Shown here piece by piece: positions 51,236 through 59,200 of a stretch of DNA of 64,000 nucleotides. A program made the position numbers and the translations under genes. Positions within the stretch are counted from its first letter, which is position 1; each line of letters begins with the position of its first letter. Source of the DNA: JAYVYM01 sp046593925 (GTDB taxonomy: Bacteria; Actinomycetota; Actinomycetes; Mycobacteriales; SCTD01); assembly GCA_046593925.1 (NCBI GenBank), contig JBKJQN010000084.1:49291-113290 (forward strand), given 5' to 3'. Below the pieces are notes generated by a model. The model did not search any database and was not told where the DNA came from. It was given only the letters and a program-made list of their open reading frames with translations.

Positions 51236-51673
51236 TCAGGCCAGCTCGACGCGGACGTCGGGGCAGTGGGCGAAGGTGTTGGAGACGTAGCAGGCGCGCT
51301 TCGCGGGCTCGAAGAGCTCCGCCAGCCGCTCCTCCGCCAGGCTGCTCTCCACGGTCAGCAGCAGCGAACCGAACTTGTTGCCCACGTACGAGCCAGTGGC
51401 CGTGACCTCGAGGTCCGGCAGCTCGTAGCCCTGCTTGCGGGCCGCCCACGCCAGCGCCAGCGCAAAACACGATGACAGCGATGCGAGCAGCAGGTCCGTC
51501 GGCATGGGCCCGGTGCCGGTGCCGCCGACGTCGGCCGGCTCGTCGACGACGAGCGAGAACCCGCCGGCCTCGACCTCGCAGCGCCAGCCGCCGGTCCACA
51601 GGGCCCGCGCCGTCCTGCTGCCACGGCGATCACCCGAGCCCGAGCCCGAGCCCGAGCCGATAGCGGAACCCAC
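51236..51673 (-). CDS. OsmC-family protein
   Basis: 145-aa OsmC/Ohr-like thiol peroxidase-fold protein. The two reactive cysteines are in LASLSSCFALALAWAARKQG and AKRACYVSNTFAHCPDV. An unusual Gly-Ser repeat (GSGSGSGSG) precedes the domain; GTG 51673 is a tentative start 10 bp after the upstream stop. In this operon it might detoxify peroxides or handle thiol adducts, but that is inference. Confidence 0.82.
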   Translation of the reverse strand: MGSAIGSGSGSGSGDRRGSRTARALWTGGWRCEVEAGGFSLVVDEPADVGGTGTGPMPTDLLLASLSSCFALALAWAARKQGYELPDLEVTATGSYVGNKFGSLLLTVESSLAEERLAELFEPAKRACYVSNTFAHCPDVRVELA

Positions 51674-51683
51674 CGTCCCCGCC

Positions 51684-52049
51684 TCAGTGGTGGTGATCGT
51701 GGTCCCCGTGGTCGTGGTCGTGCCCGGCGGGTCGCGCGGCGTACGCCTCCTGCCGCGCGTCGACGTCAGCAACAGTCACCAGGGCCTGCGCGTCGAGTAC
51801 CTGTTCGAGCGCCTGCAGCCAGCAGCGGTAGTACGACCGGTCCTCCCCCGCCGGCGCAACGGCCTCCCACGCGGCGATCCGCGCGATCAGGACGTCGCGG
51901 AAGATGTCGTACGACACCACCCCGCCGTCGACCAGTGCCATCACCAGGCCGAATGCCCGGCCCTCCCACGGCTCCGCGAACACCAGCTCGCCGTTGCTGC
52001 GCGGCGGCGCGCCGGGCCCGTCGAGGTCGAGCTCGGGCAGCACCGCCAT
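51684..52049 (-). CDS. Nitrile hydratase accessory protein (activator, His-rich tail)
   Basis: 121 aa, resembling the nitrile hydratase beta N-terminus: FAEPWEGRAFGLVMALVDGG and FRDVLIARIAAWEA. Such proteins escort alpha subunits during cobalt loading. The C-terminus is GHDHDHGDHDHHH, a probable metal-binding tail. ATG overlaps the alpha-subunit stop by 4 nt (ATGA). The function is assigned from family and position. Confidence 0.87.
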   Translation of the reverse strand: MAVLPELDLDGPGAPPRSNGELVFAEPWEGRAFGLVMALVDGGVVSYDIFRDVLIARIAAWEAVAPAGEDRSYYRCWLQALEQVLDAQALVTVADVDARQEAYAARPAGHDHDHGDHDHHH

Positions 52050-52639
52050 CACGGGCCGCTCACCCGGGTCACGCCCACCATGTTGTCCCGCGTGACGAGC
52101 GCCGCGAGCTCCTCCTCCGACAGCGACCCGGTGCCGGCCGGGCGCTCGGGCAGCACGAAGTAGCGCACCTCCGAACTCGAGTCACGGACCCGTACGTCGA
52201 CGTCGGCGCCGAGCTCGGTGCCCCACTCGGCCAGCACCGCGCGGGGCTCGCGCACCACCCGCGAGCGGTACGCGGAGTCCTTGTACCAGGATGGCGGCAG
52301 CCCCAGGACCGGCCACGGATAACACGAGCAGAGCGTGCAGACGACCACGTGGTGCACGGAGGGGGTGTTCTCCAGCACCACCATGTGCTCGCCCTGCGGG
52401 CCCTTGAAGCCCAGCTCGGCGATCGCGGCGGTGCCGTCGCTGAGCAGCTTCGCCTTGTACGCCGGGTCGGTCCAGGCCTTGGCGACGACCTTGGCGCCGT
52501 TCATCGGACCCACCTGGGTCTCGTAGATCCCGATGAAGGTCTCGATGGTCTTGGTGTCGGCCATGCCGCGCTCGAGCAGCAGCGACTCGAGCGCTTCGGT
52601 GCGGGTCGCCAGGTCGATCCCGGGCTCCATCGAGGTCAT
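52049..52639 (-). CDS. nthA: Nitrile hydratase alpha subunit (cobalt type)
   Basis: Metal-binding catalytic subunit, hydrating nitriles to amides; 196 aa. The claw-setting motif is Cys101-Thr-Leu-Cys104-Ser-Cys106 (VVVCTLCSCYPWPVLGLPP); Thr at the second position marks the cobalt type, and Cys104 and Cys106 are expected to be oxidised to sulfinic and sulfenic acid. ATG 52639 overlaps the beta stop. Gene order beta-alpha-accessory is usual for cobalt enzymes. Local cobalt/B12 genes are at both ends of the window. Confidence 0.95.
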   Translation of the reverse strand: MTSMEPGIDLATRTEALESLLLERGMADTKTIETFIGIYETQVGPMNGAKVVAKAWTDPAYKAKLLSDGTAAIAELGFKGPQGEHMVVLENTPSVHHVVVCTLCSCYPWPVLGLPPSWYKDSAYRSRVVREPRAVLAEWGTELGADVDVRVRDSSSEVRYFVLPERPAGTGSLSEEELAALVTRDNMVGVTRVSGP

Positions 52640-53301
52640 GCCTTCTCCAGGTAGCTCTCGTACAGGTCGATGGTCAGGGTGAACGCCTCGGCGCCGGGCC
52701 CCCACAGCTCGGTCGAGGCGAACTCGACGCTGTAGACGTGCTGCGGGTTCTCGCCGACGAAGTGGGCGGCCGTGTCGGGCAGCACCTGCGCCGGTCGCAG
52801 CGCGGTGACGACGCCAGTCCTGCCTCGAACGTAGCCGGTCAGCCGGGTGTGGCCGGTCCCGGCGTCGCCGCGCGGCACGACCCGGTCGCCGACCGCGTAC
52901 ACCGGCGCAGCCTCGACCGTGCGCAGGTTGCCGCCACCGGCGGTCTCCATGGTCGGCTTGTGCGGTTCGGGGTCGACCGGCTCGGTGACGTCCTCGCCGC
53001 GCAGCGTGCGGGCGCGGGCCTCGACGGCGCCTGGCGCAAGCAGCCCGCTGTCGACGAGCAGGATCTCGGCGCTGGCGAGCCACCGGCCGTAGTAGTCGGC
53101 CAGGTACTCCCGCTCCGGTACCCGTTCGAGGGCGTGCCGGAAGGCGTGCAGGTTGGATGACGTCGCCGCCCGGTTCGCCAGCAGCGTCACGGCGAACGCG
53201 CGACCCTCCCACGGCTCGTGGAAAGGCTTCTCAGCCGGGTCGAGGGTCTTCAGCGGGCCGAAGTGCTCGGTCCTGCCGCCCATGTCGTGCACGCCGTCCA
53301 T
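52636..53301 (-). CDS. nthB: Nitrile hydratase beta subunit
   Basis: 221 aa beginning MDGVHDMGG, the hallmark of the beta subunit; FHEPWEGRAFAVTLLANRAA and the C-terminal SH3-like barrel (VYAVGDRVVPRGDAGTGHTR, VYSVEFASTELWG) are intact. It forms the alpha-beta dimer with the next gene, overlapping by 4 nt. The operon also encodes a DsrE-like Nit1-cluster protein upstream, suggesting a dedicated physiological nitrile rather than broad scavenging. Confidence 0.95.
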   Translation of the reverse strand: MDGVHDMGGRTEHFGPLKTLDPAEKPFHEPWEGRAFAVTLLANRAATSSNLHAFRHALERVPEREYLADYYGRWLASAEILLVDSGLLAPGAVEARARTLRGEDVTEPVDPEPHKPTMETAGGGNLRTVEAAPVYAVGDRVVPRGDAGTGHTRLTGYVRGRTGVVTALRPAQVLPDTAAHFVGENPQHVYSVEFASTELWGPGAEAFTLTIDLYESYLEKA

Positions 53302-53373
53302 CAGGGCCTCCGGTCGGTGGGGCAGGCCCCGGACGACGGCTCGAGCCGCCGTCCGGGGGTGGTGCGAGGGAGC

Positions 53374-53865
53374 TCAGACCGTCCAGGTGTTGAGCTGGAA
53401 GGACTTCTGACGCCACGCGGTGAGCGCGCTGTCGAGCACGTCGAGCGGGTTGAACGCCTTGACGCCCTCGATCAGGTCGTCCTCGCGCATGCCGTACAGC
53501 GCGCCCATCGCGAAACGGCAGGCGTAGATCTTGGCGCCCTCGTCCATCAGGACCTTGAGCTGCTTGTTCATCGACAGGTTGCCGGGGAAGCCCTCCTTGC
53601 CGACCGACGGGTAGCCGCGCGAACCCGAGCCGATCAGGACTGCCGGGCCGTAGAGAACGATGCTGACGTCGAAGCCCTTGCGCACCAGGCGGGTCGAGGT
53701 GAGCAGGTTGACCAGCGCGACGGAGCCCTCGAAGGGCACCGAGTGGATGAAGACGAACGCCTTCTGACCGGGCTCGGCCTGGATGTCGGGGAAGACCTTC
53801 TCGCTCGTGTCGTAGAGGACATCGCCCTCGACGGGCTTCGGGATGTCGACGGTCTTGGTGGTCAT
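53374..53865 (-). CDS. DsrE-like protein, MSMEG_0572/Sll0783 nitrogen-starvation family
   Basis: 163 aa. VLYDTSEKVFPDIQAEPGQK, AFVFIHSVPFEGSVALVNLL, VLYGPAVLIGSGSRGYPSVG and YACRFAMGALYGMREDDLIE match the MSMEG_0572/Sll0783 family that accompanies Nit1 nitrilase/radical-SAM clusters. It is DsrE-fold-like with one cysteine in YACRFA. Exact role unknown. Here it sits with nitrile hydratase rather than nitrilase, while its usual cluster mates (radical SAM, GNAT, AIR-synthase-like, glycosyltransferase) are 40 kb away. Confidence 0.87.
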   Translation of the reverse strand: MTTKTVDIPKPVEGDVLYDTSEKVFPDIQAEPGQKAFVFIHSVPFEGSVALVNLLTSTRLVRKGFDVSIVLYGPAVLIGSGSRGYPSVGKEGFPGNLSMNKQLKVLMDEGAKIYACRFAMGALYGMREDDLIEGVKAFNPLDVLDSALTAWRQKSFQLNTWTV

Positions 53866-53938
53866 GCGGTGTGCCTCCTGGGCCGGGTGGGTGTGCTGAC
53901 GAGACGGGTTGGTGCCGTGCCGTTCACGTGCCGTTCGG

Positions 53939-54205
53939 TCAGACCGCCGGGCCTTTCGCCTGGGCAGGCGGGTGCCAGGTCTGCTGGTGGCTGCCCGGAA
54001 GGGCGTTGGCGACCTTGGCCCGGAGCGGGTAGGGAAGCAGGTAGAAGGCCGGTGCGTAGACCTTCTGCCAGAAGATCTCGGCGCCCTTGGGGGTGGGTGC
54101 GGTGAGCCCGTTGGCGCGGGCGATCTTGGCTTGGGCCACGACGAGCAGGTGGTGTTCGGAGGTGCTCCGGAGCCACCGGGTGAACGACTGCCGCTGCCCG
54201 CTCAC
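53939..54205 (-). CDS. Uncharacterized 88-aa protein
   Basis: Small protein with no recognised family: basic helical start (RQSFTRWLRSTSEHHLLVVA), then AKIARANGLTAPTPKGAEIF and an aromatic stretch VYAPAFYLLPYPLRAKVANA. GTG start overlaps the flavoprotein stop (4 nt), so it is translationally coupled. Possible small partner of the flavoprotein; function unknown. Confidence 0.7.
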   Translation of the reverse strand: MSGQRQSFTRWLRSTSEHHLLVVAQAKIARANGLTAPTPKGAEIFWQKVYAPAFYLLPYPLRAKVANALPGSHQQTWHPPAQAKGPAV

Positions 54206-55533
54206 AGCTTGGTCAGCGCGTTCTGCGCGGCCAGCGCGATCGGCTCGTTGAGTGCCCCGATCGGCGGCGAGTAGACGTTCTCCATCGTGGCGAGGTCACG
54301 CAGCGTGATGCCGGTGCGCACCGCCATCGCGAGGAAGTCGGCCCGCTCCTTGATGCCTTCACCACCGACGAGCTGCGCGCCGATGAGTTTGAGGGTGCCC
54401 GGCTCGGCGAGCAGCTTGACCTTGACCGGCTTCATGTCGGGGTAGTAGCGGGCCCGCGAGATGCCTTGGGCCACCCCCATCACGAACGGGACCCCAAGCG
54501 CGGTCGCGAGCGTCTCGCTGAACGAGACCCCACCGATCATCCACTTGCCGGCGACCATGCCCCACGGCACGTAGACCGGTTGGTAGGCGCGGCTGCCCCC
54601 GGCAGCGTTGACGCCGGCGACCTTGCCCTGGCTGTAGGCGTGGCTGCCGGACAACCCCTGCACCGGCACGTTGGACACGCCGTGCGGCACCTCGATGCAA
54701 TCGCCGGCGGCCCAGACGTGCTTGGCGGAGGTCTGCATCGTCTCGTCGACGATGAACCCGCCGGCGGTGCCGACCTTCAGCCCAGCGGCCTGACCGAGGG
54801 CGGTGTTCGGGACCTTGTGGGTGGCGACGACGAGCAGTTGACAGGCGATCTCGCCGTCGGACGTGCGGACGCCGCGCACGGCGCCGCCCGCGTCGCCGAG
54901 GATCTCCTCCAGCTTGGTGTTGAAGTGCAGCTTGACGCCCATCTCGACCCAGGAGTCCTCGACCGGCTTGGCGATGTCGGGGTCGGTGGCCATCGACAGG
55001 GCCCACGGGGTGGGATCGACCAGGTGCGTCTCGATCCCGCGGTGGGCCAGCGCCGTCACCATCTCGAGCCCAAGCGGACCGGCTTCGAGGACGACGGCAC
55101 TGGTGACGGTGTCGAGGACCTTGTCCCACTCCATCGCCTCGCGGATGTTCTTCATGTAGTAGATGCCGGACAGCTCGTTGCCGGGGACCTCGGGCTTGCC
55201 GTAGTCCCACCCGCTGCCGATCACCAGCGCATCGAAGGGCACCTGCTGGCCACCGACCGACACGGTCTTGGCGGTCAGGTCGCACGAGTCGACCCGGGCC
55301 TCGTACCGGATGTCGATGCCCTGGTCGGCGTACTGCTGCTTGGTCCCGAGGAACAGCCGCTCGAAGTCCGGGATCTCCTTGCCATGCACGTAGGGGATGC
55401 CACAGGGGCTGTACGCCGCGTCCTGGTACTCGGTGTAGACGATGACCTCGGCCGTCGGGTCGGTGCCCTTGGCAGCGCCCGCAGCACCGATGCCGGCGGC
55501 CCCCCCGCCGACGACCACGATGCGCTTGGCCAC
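54202..55533 (-). CDS. FAD-dependent pyridine-nucleotide disulfide oxidoreductase, CoA-disulfide-reductase-like
   Basis: 443-aa flavoprotein. FAD site KRIVVVGGGAAGIGAAGAAK; single redox-active Cys44 in YSPCGIPYVHGKE, as in CoA-disulfide reductase and NADH oxidase; second dinucleotide site around VVLEAGPLGLEMVTALAHRG, where the usual GGG-x-G is degenerate (EAGPLG); AAGDCIEVPHGVSN near the FAD C-terminal contact; and an intact dimerisation domain. GTG 55533 with GGGAGG upstream. It heads the nitrile hydratase operon. Given the coenzyme M genes elsewhere in the proposed regulon, a role in reducing a small-thiol disulfide is plausible but unproven. Confidence 0.87.
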   Translation of the reverse strand: MAKRIVVVGGGAAGIGAAGAAKGTDPTAEVIVYTEYQDAAYSPCGIPYVHGKEIPDFERLFLGTKQQYADQGIDIRYEARVDSCDLTAKTVSVGGQQVPFDALVIGSGWDYGKPEVPGNELSGIYYMKNIREAMEWDKVLDTVTSAVVLEAGPLGLEMVTALAHRGIETHLVDPTPWALSMATDPDIAKPVEDSWVEMGVKLHFNTKLEEILGDAGGAVRGVRTSDGEIACQLLVVATHKVPNTALGQAAGLKVGTAGGFIVDETMQTSAKHVWAAGDCIEVPHGVSNVPVQGLSGSHAYSQGKVAGVNAAGGSRAYQPVYVPWGMVAGKWMIGGVSFSETLATALGVPFVMGVAQGISRARYYPDMKPVKVKLLAEPGTLKLIGAQLVGGEGIKERADFLAMAVRTGITLRDLATMENVYSPPIGALNEPIALAAQNALTKL

Positions 55534-55571
55534 GAAGGGCCTCCCTGAACGTTGAGGATGGGGGACGAGTC

Positions 55572-55607
55572 GTCCACTATGTTGGACAGACACCGCAACC
55601 ACGTCAA
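55572..55607 (-). promoter_or_regulatory. Promoter of nitrile hydratase operon with palindromic operator, site D
   Basis: The operator GTCCACTATGTTGGAC (55572-55587) matches the consensus GTTCACTATGGTGAAC at 13 of 16 positions and keeps the dyad (GTCCA/TGGAC). It overlaps the -10 of a minus-strand promoter: TTGACG (55607-55602), 17-bp spacer, CAACAT (55584-55579). It lies between the flavoprotein gene and the divergent XRE-cupin regulator, which is the obvious candidate to bind it. Confidence 0.72.
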
Positions 55608-55673
55608 GGCCCCCGCGCAGAAGTTGACGCGGACGAAACGTTTCAGCCGTTCGTTCGGCGGGAGAGGACCAGG

Positions 55674-56246
55674 GTGACCGAGGACCTCAGCCGGATCGTC
55701 GGAGGCATCGGGCCCAAGGTACGCGGGCTGCGCAAGCAGGCGGGGTTGTCCTTGCAGCAGCTCGCCGAGCAGGCCGACGTGTCCGCCGCAGCAATCCACA
55801 AGATCGAACAGAGCGGCATGGTGCCGACCATCACGACGCTGCTCAAGGTGGCCGGTGCGCTCGGTCGGCCGGTCGCGTGGTTCGTCGACGAACAGGTGCC
55901 GACCGACCCCACCGTCCACACCCCGGACGGTCAGCAGCGGCCGATCTACACCTCGCACAGCGGCATCGACCTGGCCGGGATCAGCGGCACCTACGGTCGC
56001 TTCAACATCGCCGGAGCCAGGGCGACCGTCGCTGCCGGCGCGAACAGCGGGACCAAACCGCTCGAGCATCCGGGCGAGGAGCTCATCTACGTGCTGGAGG
56101 GTCAGCTCGAGTTTGTGGTGAACGGCCAGGACTTCGTGCTCGGCCCGTGCGACGCCCTGCACTTCCGCACCGTCCAGCCGCACTCGTGGAGCAACCCAGG
56201 CACGAGCGACGCCATCGCGTTGTGGATGGCCCTTCGGCCGCAGTAG
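55674..56246 (+). CDS. XRE-family regulator with C-terminal cupin domain
   Basis: 190-aa regulator. The helix-turn-helix is at about residues 10-65 (VRGLRKQAGLSLQQLAEQAD, VSAAAIHKIEQSGMVPTITT); the cupin is at about 110-188 (LEHPGEELIYVLEGQLEFVV, LHFRTVQPHSWSNPG), with metal or ligand residues intact. Such regulators (PuuR/EutR-like) sense small nitrogen compounds. GTG 55674. It is divergent from the nitrile hydratase operon across operator D and may control all four related sites. Two base pairs separate its stop from the convergent cobN stop. Confidence 0.9.
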   Translation: MTEDLSRIVGGIGPKVRGLRKQAGLSLQQLAEQADVSAAAIHKIEQSGMVPTITTLLKVAGALGRPVAWFVDEQVPTDPTVHTPDGQQRPIYTSHSGIDLAGISGTYGRFNIAGARATVAAGANSGTKPLEHPGEELIYVLEGQLEFVVNGQDFVLGPCDALHFRTVQPHSWSNPGTSDAIALWMALRPQ

Positions 56247-56248
56247 GC

Positions 56249-59200
56249 CTAGTCGCCTTCCAGATCGCCTTCCAGCTCGAGATAGGTCGCCTTCAGCCGG
56301 TCCAGGACCTGCGCCGACGGCTCCTCCCAGAGCCCCCGGTCGGCCGCCTCGAGCAGCCGCTCGGCAATCCCGCGCAGCGCCCACGGGTTGCTCTGCTTCA
56401 TAAACGCCCGGTTGGTCTCGTCGAACACGTAGGCGCTCGCCAGCTTGTCGTACATCCAGTCGTCGACGACCCCCGCCGTCGCGTCGTAGCCGAACAGGTA
56501 GTCGACGGTGGCCGCCAGCTCGAAGGCGCCCTTGTAACCGTGCCGCTGCATCGCGGCGATCCACTTCGGGTTGACGACCCGGGCCCGGAAGACCCGGTGC
56601 GTCTCCTCCTGCAAGGTGCGGGTCCGGACCGTGTCCGGCACGGCGCTGTCCCCGACGTAGGCCTCCGGTGACGTCCCGGTGAGCGCACGCACCGCCGCCA
56701 CCATGCCGCCGTGGTACTGGAAGTAGTCGTCGCTGTCGACGATGTCGTGCTCGCGGGTGTCCTGGTTCTTCGCCGCCACCCGGACCCTTGTGTAGACCCG
56801 CTCCATGTCCCGGCGGGCGTTGACCCCGTCGAGCCCAGCGCCGTACGCATAGCCACCCCAGACCGCCCAGACCTCGGCCAGGTCGGCGTCGGTCTTCCAG
56901 TCGCGCGAGTCGATCAGTGGCAGCAGCCCCGCGCCGTAGGCCCCGGGCTTGGAGCCGAAGATCCGGGCGGTGGCCCGCCGCTCATCGGTGCCGAGCGCGA
57001 GGTCGGCCTGCACGTGCTGATGCACGAAGTTGTCCGGCTCGGCGAGCGCCGCCACCATCCGGACCGCGTCGTCGAGCATCGTCACGACGTGCGGGAAGGC
57101 GTCGCGGAAGAACCCGCTGATCCGCAAGGTGACGTCGATGCGCGGTCGGCCGAGGACCTCGGCCGGGACGAGCTCGAGCCCGGTCACCCGACGCGACGCC
57201 TGGTCCCAGACGGGGCGCACGCCGAGCAGCCACAGCGCTTCGGCGATGTCGTCGCCGGCGGTGCGCATCGCACTGGTGCCCCAGACGACCAGGCCGACCG
57301 ACGCCGGATAGTCGCCGTGGTCGGCGACGTAGCGGGCCAGCAGCGAGTCGCCGAGCGCTCGGCCGACTTCCCAGGCATTACGGCTCGGGATCGCCTTGGG
57401 GTCGACCGAGTAGAAGTTGCGGCCGGTGGGCAGCACCCCGACCAGTCCCCGGGTCGGTGAGCCGCTCGGCCCGGCCGGCACGAACCCGCCGGACAGCCCG
57501 TGCAGCAGGTTGTCGAGCTCGTCGGTCGTCCGGTCGAGCCGGGGGACGAGCTCGTCGCAGGCGAACGCCAGTACCCGCTCGACGTCGGGCAGCTCGCGGC
57601 CCAGCACGTCCTGGACGACCCCGGCCGCCACCCAGCCGCGCCGGTCGGTCTCCTCGACGAGCAGCCGGGCCATCCGCTCCAGCTCGTCGACCTGGTCCCG
57701 CTCGGACTCCAGCAGCCCGTACGCCGTACCGAGGGCGCGCCGCAACCCCGGCAGGGCGTCGCCGGTGCCACCCCAGGTCTGCTGGGCCCGCAGGATGCCA
57801 AGCACGAGGTCGACCCGCGGTGCCCCGGCGGGGGCCTGGCCGAGGATGTGCAGCCCGTCCCGGATCAGGACGTCCTTCACCTCACAGAGATATCCGTCGA
57901 CGTGCAGCACGAAGTCGTCGAACTCCTGCTCGCTCGGGGTTTCCGAGACGTGCAGGTCGTGGTGCAGCTGCGCCTGCTCGACCAGGTCCCAGATCTGCTG
58001 GCGAAGTGTCGGCAGCTTGCCGGGGTCCATCGCCTGCACCTGGGCGTACTCATCCAGCAGGTGCTCCAATTGGGCCATCTCGTCGTAGGTCTCGGCCCGG
58101 GCCATCGGCGGCACGAGGTGGTCGACCACGGTGGCGTGCCCCCGCCGCTTGGCCTGCGTCCCCTCACCAGGGTCGTTGACGATGAACGGGTAGAACAGCG
58201 GCAGGTCGCCGAGCACCGCGTCGGGTGAACATGACGCAGACAGCCCGAGCCCCTTGCCCGGCAGCCATTCGAGGGTTCCGTGCTTGCCGAGGTGGACAAC
58301 GGCGTCGGCCTCGAACTCCTGTGCCAACCACCGGTAGGCGGCGAGGTAGTGGTGACTCGGCGGCAGGTCCGGGTCGTGGTAGATGGCGATCGGGTTCTCC
58401 CCGAAACCGCGCGGCGGCTGGATCGCCAGGACGACGTTGCCGTAGCGCAGCGCCGCCAGCACGATGTCGCCGTCGTCGACATAGAGCCGGCCCGGCGGCG
58501 GCCCCCAGTGCTCGATCATCCGTTCCCTGAGATCACCTGGCAGCTCGGCAAACCACCGCTCGTACGTCGCGATCGGCACCCGTGCAGCGGCGGTCTGCAG
58601 CTGCTCCTCCGTCAGCCACTCGACGTCGTGCCCACCCGCTGCGATGAGCGTGTGGACAAGGGTGTCGCCGTCCTCCGGGAACGAGCCGACGTCGTAGCCG
58701 GCCGCCCGCATCGCCTTGAGCAGGAACACCGCACTCGCCGGGGTGTCCAGCCCGACCGCGTTGCCGACCCGCGCATGCTTGGTCGGGTAGGACGACAGGA
58801 CGAGGGCGACCTTCTTCTGCGCATTCGGCACCGATCGCAGCCGGGCATGACGCACCGCGAGACCGGCGACCCGGGCCGCGCGTTCCGGGTCGGCGACGTA
58901 GACCGGGACGCCGTCCGGGCCGAGCTCCTTGAACGAGAACGGCGCGGTGACAAGCCGGCCGTCGAACTCCGGGATCGCGACCTGCATCGCCGCGTCGATC
59001 GGCGCAAGCCCGGCGTCCGAGGCCGCCCACTCGGCGCGGCTGCTGGTCACGCAGATCCCTTGCAGGACAGGCACATCCAGACTGACCAGGGCGCGCGCAT
59101 CCCACGACTCGGTGTCAGCGGCATTCGAGCCGCCACCGGCCAGCACCGTCACGATCAGCGCATCCACCCGGCCGGCGAGCAGCTCCTCGACCACGGGCAG

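Noticed and set aside
52049..53301. Thiocyanate hydrolase instead of nitrile hydratase
   Set aside because: Only one beta-like full-length subunit plus a short accessory protein is present, and the order beta-alpha-accessory with CTLCSC is that of cobalt nitrile hydratase.
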